From an uncultured Ruminococcus sp. (GTDB taxonomy: Bacteria; Bacillota; Clostridia; Oscillospirales; Ruminococcaceae): a DNA stretch of 19,941 nt. The stretch lies in the NCBI GenBank assembly GCA_947173865.1, contig CAMWGS010000008.1, forward strand, positions 1 through 19,941. Direction: 5' to 3'. Shown here in pieces: positions 8,139-15,467 of the stretch; within the stretch, counting starts at the first letter, position 1; every line of letters starts with the position of its first letter. A program made the translations under genes and the position numbers. Below the pieces are notes generated by a model. The model saw only the letters and a list, made by a program, of their open reading frames with translations, made no database searches and was not told where the DNA came from.

Positions 8139-8982
8139 TGAAAATAAAGGGGATTTCCGCAACAAGTCGGAAATCCTCTCACCAAAATATATTTTTTCCG
8201 TGTCTGCACTTTTTTTTATGATATACACATTGATTGAAAATAAGTTTTTACTCTTTACAAGACACGAATATTTCGGAAACGACGTAAAAATTGCCCACAT
8301 TTCCGACGTTCATAAAAGAAAATTCGGCAGGAACAATGCACGTATATGCGGAAAAATCCGCAGGGAATCGCCTGATATTATATTTATAACGGGTGATGTC
8401 GTTTCACGTACAGAAACGGATTTTTCGGCGGTTGAGTCAATGCTGAAGGAACTTTGCGGAATATCTCCTGTTTATATGATTTTCGGAAATCATGAACAGA
8501 CGCTTCCGCCTGAAATGAAGAAGAATTTTATTGAAACTGTAGAACGTACGGGAGCAGTACTTTTAAGAAACAAATCCGCATATATTGAAATAAACGGACA
8601 CAAATTACATATCTTTGGTCTTGAGGAAAGGGCAACAGTCTATAAAAACGGAAAAAGTTACCGGAATCTCGACAAAATCAAAATTTCGGACATGGAAAAG
8701 CTCCTCGGCAGATGTCCAGAAAGTAATGCCATACTTCTCGCACACAATCCTTTTTTCTGTGATGTATATTCACAATGGGGTGCGGAATATACTTTAAGCG
8801 GTCATGTACATGGCGGTATAGCGAGAATTTTCGGAAAAGGACTTCTTTCACCTGAAAGAAAACTGTTTCCGTCGTTTTCAAAGGGTGTGTACAATTCTGG
8901 CAGAATGAAACTTCTTGTTTCGGGAGGACTGGGAAAATTACGTCTTTTCAATCCGCCTGAAATAGTTATATATCAGATATAG
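8131..8982 (+). CDS. Membrane-anchored calcineurin-like metallophosphoesterase
   Basis: This 283-residue protein carries the complete two-metal phosphoesterase motif set: DxH at 59-61 (SDVH), GD at 88-89, GNHE at 119-122, His205 in LLAHNP, and GHVHGG at 224-229. One hydrophobic segment near residues 20-37 should anchor it in the membrane; by analogy with YkuE/YaeI-type enzymes the catalytic domain would face outward and act on lipid or nucleotide phosphate esters, but the substrate is unknown. The start is uncertain. ATG 8131 gives an 8-bp overlap with gyrA but a weak ribosome site. ATG 8092 has GAGG 6 nt upstream but would add a Lys/Arg-rich stretch that may just be a shadow of the gyrA tail. 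The stop is 2 bp from the convergent stop of the next gene. Confidence 0.85.
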   Translation: MNNENKGDFRNKSEILSPKYIFSVSALFFMIYTLIENKFLLFTRHEYFGNDVKIAHISDVHKRKFGRNNARICGKIRRESPDIIFITGDVVSRTETDFSAVESMLKELCGISPVYMIFGNHEQTLPPEMKKNFIETVERTGAVLLRNKSAYIEINGHKLHIFGLEERATVYKNGKSYRNLDKIKISDMEKLLGRCPESNAILLAHNPFFCDVYSQWGAEYTLSGHVHGGIARIFGKGLLSPERKLFPSFSKGVYNSGRMKLLVSGGLGKLRLFNPPEIVIYQI

Positions 8983-8984
8983 GA

Positions 8985-9599
8985 CTATATTCCGAAAAAT
9001 GCAAACAATATAAGCAGAATACCGCCTACCCACGAAAAATCATGGTGAAGCGACGATATTTTTTTACCTGTTATGTTTCCGAGTGCAATGGAAATAAATC
9101 CTGCCATGAAAGTGAAAAGAAAAGCTGTCAGCGGGTTTATTCCTGAAAAACCACTGCTTAATCCTGTGGCGGCTGAGTCAAGAGAACTGGCAAGTGCAAG
9201 TGCGGCGGCTTCGGCAGCTGACAGTATTTTTGAATTGTCAAAATCGGCGGCTGTGTCGTCAAGATAAAGTTTCATCACTATTCCGTACTTATCCGACCGC
9301 ATCGAAACTTCGCCTTTTTTTGAAATATGTTTTGCTATACTGCGTATTATGCTTTTGAAAACCGTTATTACACCGATTGCCGTTATTACGGCAGTTCCGC
9401 AGATACGGCATAATTCAGACGGAACGAATGACCCGATAAAATCCGAAAATTCAAGTGATATGCCAAGTACTGCCGCACTTATGAGGCTTATGACGGATAT
9501 TGACGGCAGGGGAATTTTTATTCCGCTGTTGCAGTAAGCTGCCGCCGCAAGATATGTATCGAGACTTACAATTACTGCAAGGAAAATTTCGTCGTACAA
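8985..9599 (-). CDS. ytaF: YtaF/MntP-like integral membrane protein
   Basis: This 204-residue polytopic membrane protein has the two-repeat layout of the MntP/YtaF family (DUF204). Its N-terminal repeat has VSLDTY (Asp14) and its second repeat LASSLDSAATGLSSG (Asp141), each in a hydrophobic helix. The hydrophilic centre contains LYLDDTAADFDNS, which resembles the YtaF-specific segment. MntP exports manganese; YtaF is associated with sporulation and its transport role is unproven. The start is TTG at 9599, with GGGAGG 9 nt upstream (9609-9614 on the + strand). The longer open frame upstream of it begins in promoter-like intergenic sequence and was rejected. The gene is convergent with the phosphoesterase and divergent from the TIM-barrel operon. 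Confidence 0.85.
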   Translation of the reverse strand: MYDEIFLAVIVSLDTYLAAAAYCNSGIKIPLPSISVISLISAAVLGISLEFSDFIGSFVPSELCRICGTAVITAIGVITVFKSIIRSIAKHISKKGEVSMRSDKYGIVMKLYLDDTAADFDNSKILSAAEAAALALASSLDSAATGLSSGFSGINPLTAFLFTFMAGFISIALGNITGKKISSLHHDFSWVGGILLILFAFFGI

Positions 9600-9619
9600 T
9601 TTAACACACCTCCCGACGT

Positions 9620-9649
9620 ATAATATGCAGAAGATGCGGAAAATGTCAA
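9620..9649 (-). promoter_or_regulatory. Candidate promoter for the YtaF-like gene
   Basis: Reading the - strand, TTGACA (9649-9644) is separated by 18 nt from TATTAT (9625-9620). The -35 is consensus. A start point would fall at about 9613, very close to the Shine-Dalgarno at 9614-9609, so the 5' leader would be extremely short; a slightly different -10 is possible. Confidence 0.45.
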
Positions 9650-9696
9650 AGCACTGTGATATGACGTACGACAAAAGTGAAAATATGAAAAATCTG

Positions 9697-9724
9697 TTGA
9701 CTTTTTCAACGGATATGATATAAT
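9697..9724 (+). promoter_or_regulatory. Sigma-A type promoter with extended -10 for the TIM-barrel/nrdR operon
   Basis: TTGACT (9697-9702), a 16-nt spacer and a perfect TATAAT (9719-9724) are preceded by TGA, giving a TGnTATAAT extended -10. It lies 61 nt before the TTG start of the TIM-barrel gene. It is the best promoter match in the window. No NrdR-box-like palindrome was seen near it. Confidence 0.75.
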
Positions 9725-9785
9725 AAATAATAATAATTTTTCCGTAATTTGCGGACAAGCTTATTTTCAGAAAGGGGAATTTGTT

Positions 9786-10589
9786 TTGATTGCAGGAGTT
9801 TCGACAGCCTGTCTTTACCCGAAACCGCTGGAGGAAAGTCTTTATGACCTCGCTGTCAACGGCGTTTCATGCGTGGAAATATTCATAAATACCCATTATG
9901 AACTGAAAAAAAGTTTTGCCGACAGCACGGCACAGCTTCTTAAAAGATTTGACGTAAAATGCGTATCTGTTCACCCCTTTACCTGTGAAATGGAAACAAT
10001 GATGTTTTTTTCAGACTATGAGAGGCGAATGGACGACATTCTTGAATATTATAAATTATATTTCAGTTTCATGAATACCGTCGGTGCAGATGTTTTTGTA
10101 TTTCACGGCGGAAAGACGGGTTCGGGAAAAAACAGGGATTTCTACTGTGAACGCTACAGCAGGCTCTGGAGGCTCGGCAGGGAGTTCGGTATAAAAGTAG
10201 CCGTTGAGAACGTTTCACGCTGTCAGAGTGCTTCCTCGTCGTTTATACGTGATATTTCACATATGCTCGGAAATGAATTTGCATTCGTGCTTGATACAAA
10301 ACAGGCAGTGCGTGCAGGAGAAAACCCGTTCAGTTTTCTTGAATCGGCAGGTAAAAGTACTGTTCATGTGCATATAAGCGATTCGGGAGAATTCGGTGAC
10401 TGTCTGCCTATAGGCAAAGGAAGATTCAGATTCAGGCAGTTTTTTGAAAAATTAAATTCTTTCAGTCCGCAGTGCAGTGTTGTTCTTGAACTTTACAGAA
10501 GTGGATTCGGAGGGATAAGCGAACTAATATCAGGTTATAACATACTTGAAAAAATGATTGAACCCTATAGCAAGGAGGGAAAAATATGA
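9786..10589 (+). CDS. Xylose isomerase-like TIM-barrel protein (sugar phosphate isomerase/epimerase family)
   Basis: This 267-residue protein has the AP-endonuclease-2/xylose-isomerase-like barrel pattern. Candidate metal or catalytic residues sit at strand ends: Glu31 (VEIF), His107 (VFHGG), Glu141 (VAVENVS), Asp170 (VLDTK), His194/His196 (VHVHISD) and Glu235 (VLELYR). This family includes sugar isomerases, epimerases and endonuclease IV; the substrate here cannot be told, and the protein lacks the length and motifs to be called Nfo with confidence. The start is TTG at 9786 with GGGG 8 nt upstream, and the first strand (IAGVSTACLYP) begins at once. It overlaps nrdR by 4 bp (ATGA), so the two are likely co-translated from the promoter at 9697-9724. 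Confidence 0.8.
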   Translation: MIAGVSTACLYPKPLEESLYDLAVNGVSCVEIFINTHYELKKSFADSTAQLLKRFDVKCVSVHPFTCEMETMMFFSDYERRMDDILEYYKLYFSFMNTVGADVFVFHGGKTGSGKNRDFYCERYSRLWRLGREFGIKVAVENVSRCQSASSSFIRDISHMLGNEFAFVLDTKQAVRAGENPFSFLESAGKSTVHVHISDSGEFGDCLPIGKGRFRFRQFFEKLNSFSPQCSVVLELYRSGFGGISELISGYNILEKMIEPYSKEGKI

Positions 10590-11035
10590 AATGTCCTTTT
10601 TGCGGATTTGACGATTCAAAAGTGACAGATTCACGTCCTTCAGACGAAAAAATCAGGAGACGCAGGGAGTGTATGAAATGCAAGGGCAGATTCACAACAT
10701 ATGAAGTTGTTGAAATTCCGCTTCTCATGGTTGAAAAACGTGATGGAACATACGAGACTTTTGACCGCAGTAAGCTTATAAAGGGAATTTTTACGGCAAT
10801 AAAAAAACGTCCTGTCACTATAGGACAGGTTTCGGAAATTGCGGACTATATCGAAAATTACTATGCGAATGCATTGAAAACGGTTGCACCGTCAAAGGAA
10901 ATAGGCGAGATAGTCCTCGAAAAACTCAGGGAAATTGACCCGATATCATACATAAGATTTGCGTCCGTATACAAGGATTTCACGGATATAGAAAGCTTTG
11001 TTGCGGCAATAAGTGAATTTGAACAGGGAGAATAA
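10586..11035 (+). CDS. nrdR: Transcriptional repressor NrdR
   Basis: NrdR represses ribonucleotide reductase genes in response to ATP/dATP levels. The 149-residue product has the N-terminal zinc ribbon with Cys3, Cys6, Cys29 and Cys32 and the very typical MKCPFCG start and RRRREC stretch. An ATP-cone domain follows from about residue 46 (VEKRDGTYETFDRSKL). Length and sequence match the family throughout. AAGGAGGG at 10573-10580 precedes the ATG inside the upstream gene. No ribonucleotide reductase gene is in the window, so its targets lie elsewhere. Identification is secure. Confidence 0.97.
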   Translation: MKCPFCGFDDSKVTDSRPSDEKIRRRRECMKCKGRFTTYEVVEIPLLMVEKRDGTYETFDRSKLIKGIFTAIKKRPVTIGQVSEIADYIENYYANALKTVAPSKEIGEIVLEKLREIDPISYIRFASVYKDFTDIESFVAAISEFEQGE

Positions 11036-11037
11036 TT

Positions 11038-11415
11038 ATGGATATTGATAAGATTTTAGATAATTTCAACGACGAGAAAACAGCCTGTATGTTTAATTAC
11101 AATGATGTTCAGCAGAATAAAATTGCGGCTGTTGTTCCCTATTTCATTCCTTTTCTGTTTTTTCTTCCGCTGATTATGGACAGAAATTCCGATTTCTGCA
11201 AATTCCATGCAAATCAGCAGCTTACATGGCTTGCGGTTACGGTTATTATTGAAATACTTCAGAAGATTATCGGATTAGTTCCCGTTATAGGCTGGCTTGC
11301 AAATATTTTAATCAGCATTGCGGTTTTGCTCGTATCAGTCGGACTTATGTACGGTGCGGCTAAAGGAAAGGCTCTCAGACTTCCCTTTATCGGCGAACTG
11401 ATAAAGATATTTTAA
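11038..11415 (+). CDS. DUF4870/Tic20-like small membrane protein
   Basis: This 125-residue membrane protein starts 2 nt after the nrdR stop and is the likely last gene of that operon. After a soluble N-terminus it has three to four hydrophobic segments (roughly 31-45, 62-80 and 84-108). The signature FHANQQL follows the first, a pattern seen in DUF4870-like proteins of Clostridia where the polar FHAxQ lies between helices. It ends in PFIGELIKIF. The function is unknown. The stop codon overlaps that of the convergent DUF4830 gene in the palindrome TTAA, with no room for a terminator. Confidence 0.75.
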   Translation: MDIDKILDNFNDEKTACMFNYNDVQQNKIAAVVPYFIPFLFFLPLIMDRNSDFCKFHANQQLTWLAVTVIIEILQKIIGLVPVIGWLANILISIAVLLVSVGLMYGAAKGKALRLPFIGELIKIF

Positions 11416-11843
11416 CTTACAGAAAGCTTTATGCTTCCGCCGTCCTCACTGTATACCATTGAGGCTATTGCTGTATCGTTGCAGACAAGAAGTTCCGCAA
11501 GCATTTTCTTGTTTTCAGGTCTGTAATTTTTTACTTCATAAACATAGATACGGGCGTTTTTTCCTGCATATTCACGCAACGGCAAGCCTTGTCTGTCCTG
11601 AAAAACAGCATATTCTTCATATGCCTCCGAAAAGTCCGAAGGTATAGTGATGTCTTTTCCTGCAATTTCTTCAACTTCCCAGCCGTGAGACGCAAAATAG
11701 TCTATACGTTCGCTTGCTGTTGATGCGGAAATTGCAGGCTTTTCAGATGTTTCGGGTTCGGGATTCTTTTCGGGAATAAGAAATATTGCCGTATAGATTA
11801 TAACGGCTATGAGTATGAGTATGAATATTTTCTTTTTTTTCAT
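11412..11843 (-). CDS. DUF4830-type secreted or membrane-anchored protein
   Basis: This 143-residue protein has a basic N-terminus (MKKKK), one hydrophobic segment (about 6-22) acting as a signal or anchor, a Pro/Glu/Ser-rich linker, and an extracellular domain of about 95 residues. The domain has the pattern RIDYFASHGWEVE...IPSDFSEAYEEY...GLPLREYAGKNARIYVYEV that I associate with DUF4830 of Ruminococcaceae. The function is unknown. The start at 11843 is supported by GGAGG (+ strand 11849-11853) 5 nt upstream; the longer open frame to 11957 runs into the neighbouring promoter region. No lipobox Cys is present. It is divergent from the pseudouridine synthase gene. Confidence 0.75.
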   Translation of the reverse strand: MKKKKIFILILIAVIIYTAIFLIPEKNPEPETSEKPAISASTASERIDYFASHGWEVEEIAGKDITIPSDFSEAYEEYAVFQDRQGLPLREYAGKNARIYVYEVKNYRPENKKMLAELLVCNDTAIASMVYSEDGGSIKLSVS

Positions 11844-11934
11844 GAATACCTCCGTGTAAAAAAAATTTTTCGGACAAAATACCGTTGATAAATAATATAG
11901 CCTTAATCTGAAATTTATTCCCAAAGGAGAGAAT

Positions 11935-12714
11935 ATGACACCGATTCGTCTTGACAAATTTATTTCCGAACGTACCGAATACTCACGCAGTCAGATAAAA
12001 CAGCTTGCCGTCAGAAAAATGATAACGGTTGACGGACAGGTTATAAAATCAACTGATGTCAAAATTGACCCCGATTCCGTAAAAGTGACCGTAAGCGGAA
12101 GGGAAATCCGTGCAGACCGCTACAGGTATATACTTCTTAACAAACCATCGGGCTATGTCTGCTCAACCTCCGAACATGACGGCGAAACAGTCATGAATCT
12201 TGTTCCGCCCGAAATGAGAACAAAGGGAATGTTTCCGGCGGGCAGACTGGACAAGGACTCTCTGGGTGCGTTGTTGCTTACCGACGATGGAGAACTTGCC
12301 CACCGTATGCTTTCACCCAAACACCATATATCAAAAATATATATTGTGAAACTTGACAGACCCTTCCAAAATAAATATATTGATTTATTCAGAAATAATT
12401 TACAATTGGCGGACGGTGAGGTATGTATGCCCGCTTATGTAAGAGGGTGCGAAATCTCCGAAAAACTGGCTTTTGTACAGCTTTTTGAAGGAAAATATCA
12501 TCAGATTAAAAGAATGTTTTCGGCTGTCGGAAATCATGTTGAAATTTTGATGCGTGTTTCTCTCGGCAGTCTGATTCTTCCCGAAAAACTGGGCTTTGGA
12601 GAGTGTATGGAATTATTGCACAAAGATGTTGAAAACTTGTTCGTTGCCCCCGATTTTGATGATTTTTGCCGTCGTTTTTTTGGCGTTTTTTCGGCAAATC
12701 TAATAAACAAATAA
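11935..12714 (+). CDS. RsuA-family pseudouridine synthase (probably 16S rRNA)
   Basis: This enzyme isomerises a uridine of rRNA to pseudouridine. The 259-residue protein has an N-terminal S4 domain (RLDKFISERTEYSRSQIKQL, about 5-24) and the linker LLNKPSGYVCS. The catalytic motif GRLDKDSLGALLLTDDGELAHR follows, with Asp106 as the expected nucleophile, then SPKHHISKIY and QIKRMFSAVGNHV near the end. The SPKxHxxKxY pattern favours RsuA (16S U516) over RluB/RluF, but the exact target is an inference. GGAGAG at 11926-11931 precedes the ATG. The C-terminal ~25 residues are poorly conserved and Phe-rich. In the canonical motif 'SxGLLLLT', Gly is replaced by Ala (SLGALLLT). Confidence 0.88.
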   Translation: MTPIRLDKFISERTEYSRSQIKQLAVRKMITVDGQVIKSTDVKIDPDSVKVTVSGREIRADRYRYILLNKPSGYVCSTSEHDGETVMNLVPPEMRTKGMFPAGRLDKDSLGALLLTDDGELAHRMLSPKHHISKIYIVKLDRPFQNKYIDLFRNNLQLADGEVCMPAYVRGCEISEKLAFVQLFEGKYHQIKRMFSAVGNHVEILMRVSLGSLILPEKLGFGECMELLHKDVENLFVAPDFDDFCRRFFGVFSANLINK

Positions 12715-12738
12715 CCTCAACTTTGGCAATTTAGCATC

Positions 12739-12767
12739 TTGAAAAATTTTGCAAAGTTTGGTATTAT
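12739..12767 (+). promoter_or_regulatory. Promoter of the sugar ABC ATPase gene
   Basis: TTGAAA (12739-12744), a 17-nt spacer and TATTAT (12762-12767) form a good sigma-A type promoter. A short inverted repeat, GCTGATATTTATCGGC (12777-12792), follows at the expected transcription start and could be an operator or a 5' hairpin. No match to the catabolite-response consensus was seen. Confidence 0.65.
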
Positions 12768-12821
12768 ATTATTAGGGCTGATATTTATCGGCAAAAATTT
12801 TGAACTGGAGGACTGGATTAA

Positions 12822-13958
12822 ATGGCAGGTTTAAGTCTTAAACAAATAAAAAAAATATATCCCGGCGGTGTTGAGGCTGTTCACAGCACAACGTTTGACA
12901 TAAGAGATAAGGAATTTATCGTATTCGTAGGACCTTCCGGATGCGGAAAGTCTACAACACTTCGTATGATTGCAGGTCTTGAGGAAATCTCAGAGGGTGA
13001 ACTTTACATCGGCGACCGCCTTGTAAATGACGTTGCCCCCAAGGACAGAGATATTGCGATGGTTTTCCAGAACTACGCTCTCTATCCTCATATGACCGTT
13101 TTTGAAAACATGGCTTTCGGTCTTAAGCTCCGTAAAGTTCCTAAGGACGAAATCGAAAGAAAAGTTAATGAAGCTGCTAAGATTCTTGACCTTACACATC
13201 TTCTCGACAGAAAGCCAAGAGCTATGTCAGGTGGTCAGTGTCAGCGTGTGGCACTCGGTCGTGCTATCGTTCGTTCACCTAAGGTATTCCTTCTTGACGA
13301 GCCTCTTTCAAACCTCGATGCTAAGCTCCGTGCTCAGATGAGAACCGAAATTTCAAAGATTCACAAGAGACTCGGTACAACTTTCATTTACGTAACTCAT
13401 GACCAGACAGAAGCTATGACAATGGGTGACAGAATCGTTTGTATGAAGGATGGCTGGATTCAGCAGATTGATACTCCTCAGAAGCTTTATGATGAGCCTG
13501 TTAACAAGTTTGTTGCAGGATTCCTTGGTTCACCTATGATGAACTTCATCGACGCTACTCTCAAGTATGAGAGAGAATATGACCAGTTTATCGTTGAATT
13601 CGGTTCAAAGGACGCAAGAGGCAAGAAGTATGAGATTATCGTTCCCGAGTCAAAGGTTACTCCTGAACTTCAGGGTTATGTAGGTAAGGAAATTATTCTC
13701 GGTGTTCGTCCTGAAAGCATTCATGACGAAGAAATGTATCTTTCAAATGCTACAACAGGCGTTGTTGACTGTCAGGTAGAAATTACTGAAATGATGGGTG
13801 CTGAAATCTATCTCTACCTCCTTTGTGAAGGTATTCCGATGACTGCAAGAGTAAGCTCACGTTCAACAGCTAAGTCAGGCGACGAAATCAGAGTGGCTAT
13901 TGACCCCAACAGAATTCATATCTTTGACAAGGAAACAGAGAAGACTATTGTAAACTGA
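12822..13958 (+). CDS. Sugar ABC transporter ATP-binding protein (MsmK/UgpC/MalK type)
   Basis: This is the nucleotide-binding subunit that energises carbohydrate importers of the CUT1 class. The 378-residue product has Walker A GPSGCGKST (37-45), Q-loop VFQNYALYPHM, signature MSGGQ (135-139, one change from LSGGQ), Walker B FLLDE (Asp159, Glu160), and the switch His193 in THDQTEAM. A C-terminal MalK-like TOBE/regulatory domain contains LGVRPE. Family length is normal. No permease or binding-protein gene lies nearby, so it is probably a shared ATPase serving several transporters, as known for MsmK/MsiK. The ATG has TGGAGG at 12806-12811. Codons such as CTT, GCT and AAG become frequent compared with neighbours, suggesting high expression. 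Confidence 0.93.
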   Translation: MAGLSLKQIKKIYPGGVEAVHSTTFDIRDKEFIVFVGPSGCGKSTTLRMIAGLEEISEGELYIGDRLVNDVAPKDRDIAMVFQNYALYPHMTVFENMAFGLKLRKVPKDEIERKVNEAAKILDLTHLLDRKPRAMSGGQCQRVALGRAIVRSPKVFLLDEPLSNLDAKLRAQMRTEISKIHKRLGTTFIYVTHDQTEAMTMGDRIVCMKDGWIQQIDTPQKLYDEPVNKFVAGFLGSPMMNFIDATLKYEREYDQFIVEFGSKDARGKKYEIIVPESKVTPELQGYVGKEIILGVRPESIHDEEMYLSNATTGVVDCQVEITEMMGAEIYLYLLCEGIPMTARVSSRSTAKSGDEIRVAIDPNRIHIFDKETEKTIVN

Positions 13959-13993
13959 TAACATTCTTTTCATATTTATCCTTTCTTTCTTGA

Positions 13994-14020
13994 GTATACA
14001 CTGTCATAAGCAGTGTATAC
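13994..14020 (+). other. Perfect 10-bp stem-loop ahead of the terminator
   Basis: GTATACACTG (13994-14003) and CAGTGTATAC (14011-14020) form a perfect inverted repeat around a 7-nt loop. It begins 35 nt after the ABC ATPase stop and lies 4 nt before the terminator hairpin. It may protect the mRNA 3' end, act as an operator for the next gene, or help termination. Confidence 0.7.
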
Positions 14021-14024
14021 ACGG

Positions 14025-14052
14025 AAAACCGCAGTTTATACTGCGGTTTTTT
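14025..14052 (+). terminator. Rho-independent terminator of the ABC ATPase gene
   Basis: An 11-bp stem, AAAACCGCAGT / ACTGCGGTTTT, with a TTAT loop (14036-14039) ends in a run of six T (14047-14052). It separates the ATPase gene from the dipeptidase gene, whose Shine-Dalgarno begins only 13 nt later. The dipeptidase therefore either depends on read-through or has a promoter overlapping this region. Confidence 0.92.
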
Positions 14053-14078
14053 GTGTCTGTAAACGGAGGTGAATTATT

Positions 14079-15353
14079 ATGACTGAAATAAGAAAATATC
14101 TTGAAGAACACCGTGAGGAAATGATTGATTTTCTTGCCGAACTTGTTGCGGTAAGAAGTGTGCAGAATGATGCAAACGGAAATTATCCTTTCGGAAAAAA
14201 GCTTGCAAAGGCACTGGAACGTATGCTTAAAAAATGCGGGGAATCGGGTTTTAACGTTGAAAATGTGGAAAACTACGTCGGTTCAGCTGATTTAAATGAG
14301 CTTGAGCCGTCCCTTGCAATTCTCACACATCTTGATGTTGTTCCGGAGGGAACAGGCTGGAGCAGTGACCCTTATGTGCTGAAACGCTTTGAGGGGCGTT
14401 TAATCGGGCGTGGAACGTGCGACGACAAAGGACCTGCTGTAGCATCATTGTTTGCGATGAAAGCTGTCAGAGAGCTTGCTGTGCCTCTTAAACGTGGTGT
14501 ACGGTTAATCTTTGGTACAAATGAGGAAAACGGCTCGGCTGACCTTGCATATTACAGGACAAAAAGAAATTTACCGCCTATGGTTTTTACCCCTGATGGT
14601 GAATATCCTGTAATCAATGCCGAAAAAGGAATGATTAGGGTATATTTTTCCGCCGATTTCAACGATTTATCAATAACTTCGGGAAAAATTATCAATGCAG
14701 TACCGGAAAATTGTATTGTAAGTTACGAACGCCATGTTATGTTTTTATGTAACGGAAAGTCTGCCCATGCGTCAACTCCCGAAAAGGGCGACAACGCAAT
14801 AACAAAGTTTCTTGATAAGTACAGCAGGACATATAAAAATTCTTTATTGTGCGGACTTGCTTCATTGTTTCCACATGGTGAGACTGACGGAAAGTCGTGC
14901 GGTTTAGGATTTTCGGACGAAATTTCAGGGAAAATGACCTGTGTTCTCTCCATGCTCAATACCGGAAACGGCAGACTTAAAGGCGGTATAGACATACGTT
15001 TCCCACTTGACAGGACTTTAAAAGAGGTAAGCGGCATAATCTGTCAATCGCTTGAAAATGTCGGATTTGAGATTGACTCGTGTGAGGGAACAGAACCGCA
15101 CGTGACTGACGAAAACAGCGAGTTTGTGCAGTCACTTCTTCGTGTTTATGAGCGTGTTACAGGTGATAAAGGTCATTGCATTGCGATAGGCGGGGGAACT
15201 TATGTACATGAAATAGACGGCGGTGTTGCTTTCGGTGCGGAATTTCCGAACGAGGACGGCAATATGCACGGTGCTGACGAATTCATTACAGAAGAAAACC
15301 TAATCAGAAATGCCGAGATAATGGCGGAAGCTATAATTGAGCTTTGTGGCTGA
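14079..15353 (+). CDS. pepV: PepV-type M20 family dipeptidase
   Basis: This is a cytosolic zinc dipeptidase of the M20 family that removes N-terminal residues from dipeptides. The 424-residue protein shows HLDVVPEG (His84, Asp86), GRGTCDDKGP with the bridging Asp at 115/116, catalytic and metal-binding Glu149-Glu150 in TNEENGS, Asp173 in TPDGEYP, and the last metal ligand His397 in MHGADEF. The motif set and order match PepV rather than carboxypeptidase G2-like members. Characterised PepV enzymes are nearer 460-470 residues, so the lid domain is somewhat short. GGAGGT at 14065-14070 is 8 nt before the ATG. A terminator lies just upstream, so it is probably expressed separately from the ATPase. 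Confidence 0.9.
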   Translation: MTEIRKYLEEHREEMIDFLAELVAVRSVQNDANGNYPFGKKLAKALERMLKKCGESGFNVENVENYVGSADLNELEPSLAILTHLDVVPEGTGWSSDPYVLKRFEGRLIGRGTCDDKGPAVASLFAMKAVRELAVPLKRGVRLIFGTNEENGSADLAYYRTKRNLPPMVFTPDGEYPVINAEKGMIRVYFSADFNDLSITSGKIINAVPENCIVSYERHVMFLCNGKSAHASTPEKGDNAITKFLDKYSRTYKNSLLCGLASLFPHGETDGKSCGLGFSDEISGKMTCVLSMLNTGNGRLKGGIDIRFPLDRTLKEVSGIICQSLENVGFEIDSCEGTEPHVTDENSEFVQSLLRVYERVTGDKGHCIAIGGGTYVHEIDGGVAFGAEFPNEDGNMHGADEFITEENLIRNAEIMAEAIIELCG

Positions 15354-15398
15354 GTTTTCAACATCTCAACGTGTAAATGTTGAAAACTTTGTGAAAAA
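15353..15398. repeat. Box array A: inverted TTTTCAACA elements (DnaA-box-like)
   Basis: TTTTCAACA (15355-15363) is opposed by TGTTGAAAA (15378-15386), within a perfect 12-bp inverted repeat (15353-15364 / 15377-15388). TGTGAAAAA (15390-15398) follows 12 bp later and, reversed, is TTTTTCACA, which fits TTWTNCACA. The array begins at the last base of the pepV stop. It closely resembles the array at 16534-16584. Confidence 0.6.
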
Positions 15399-15428
15399 AC
15401 TGTTTAAATATTGTTTAAAGGTATAAAA

Positions 15429-15461
15429 AAAGGGACTGTTAATTATATTTACAGTCCCTTT
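15429..15461. terminator. Bidirectional terminator between pepV and the lipoprotein gene
   Basis: An 11-bp perfect stem, AAAGGGACTGT (15429-15439) / ACAGTCCCTTT (15451-15461), has an 11-nt AT loop. On the - strand it is followed by T7 (A7 at 15425-15431 on the + strand, partly in the stem), right after the lipoprotein stop. On the + strand a T-rich stretch follows, so it can also end pepV transcription. Confidence 0.88.
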
Positions 15462-15467
15462 GTATTT

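Noticed and set aside
9600..9758. N-terminal extension of the YtaF-like protein (open frame to 9758)
   Set aside because: It covers two divergent promoters and the GGGAGG ribosome site; the family-like N-terminus begins at the TTG at 9599.
9600..9785. Manganese (yybP-ykoY) riboswitch before the MntP/YtaF-like gene
   Set aside because: The - strand leader between promoter and start is only a few nucleotides and no aptamer-like fold is possible there.
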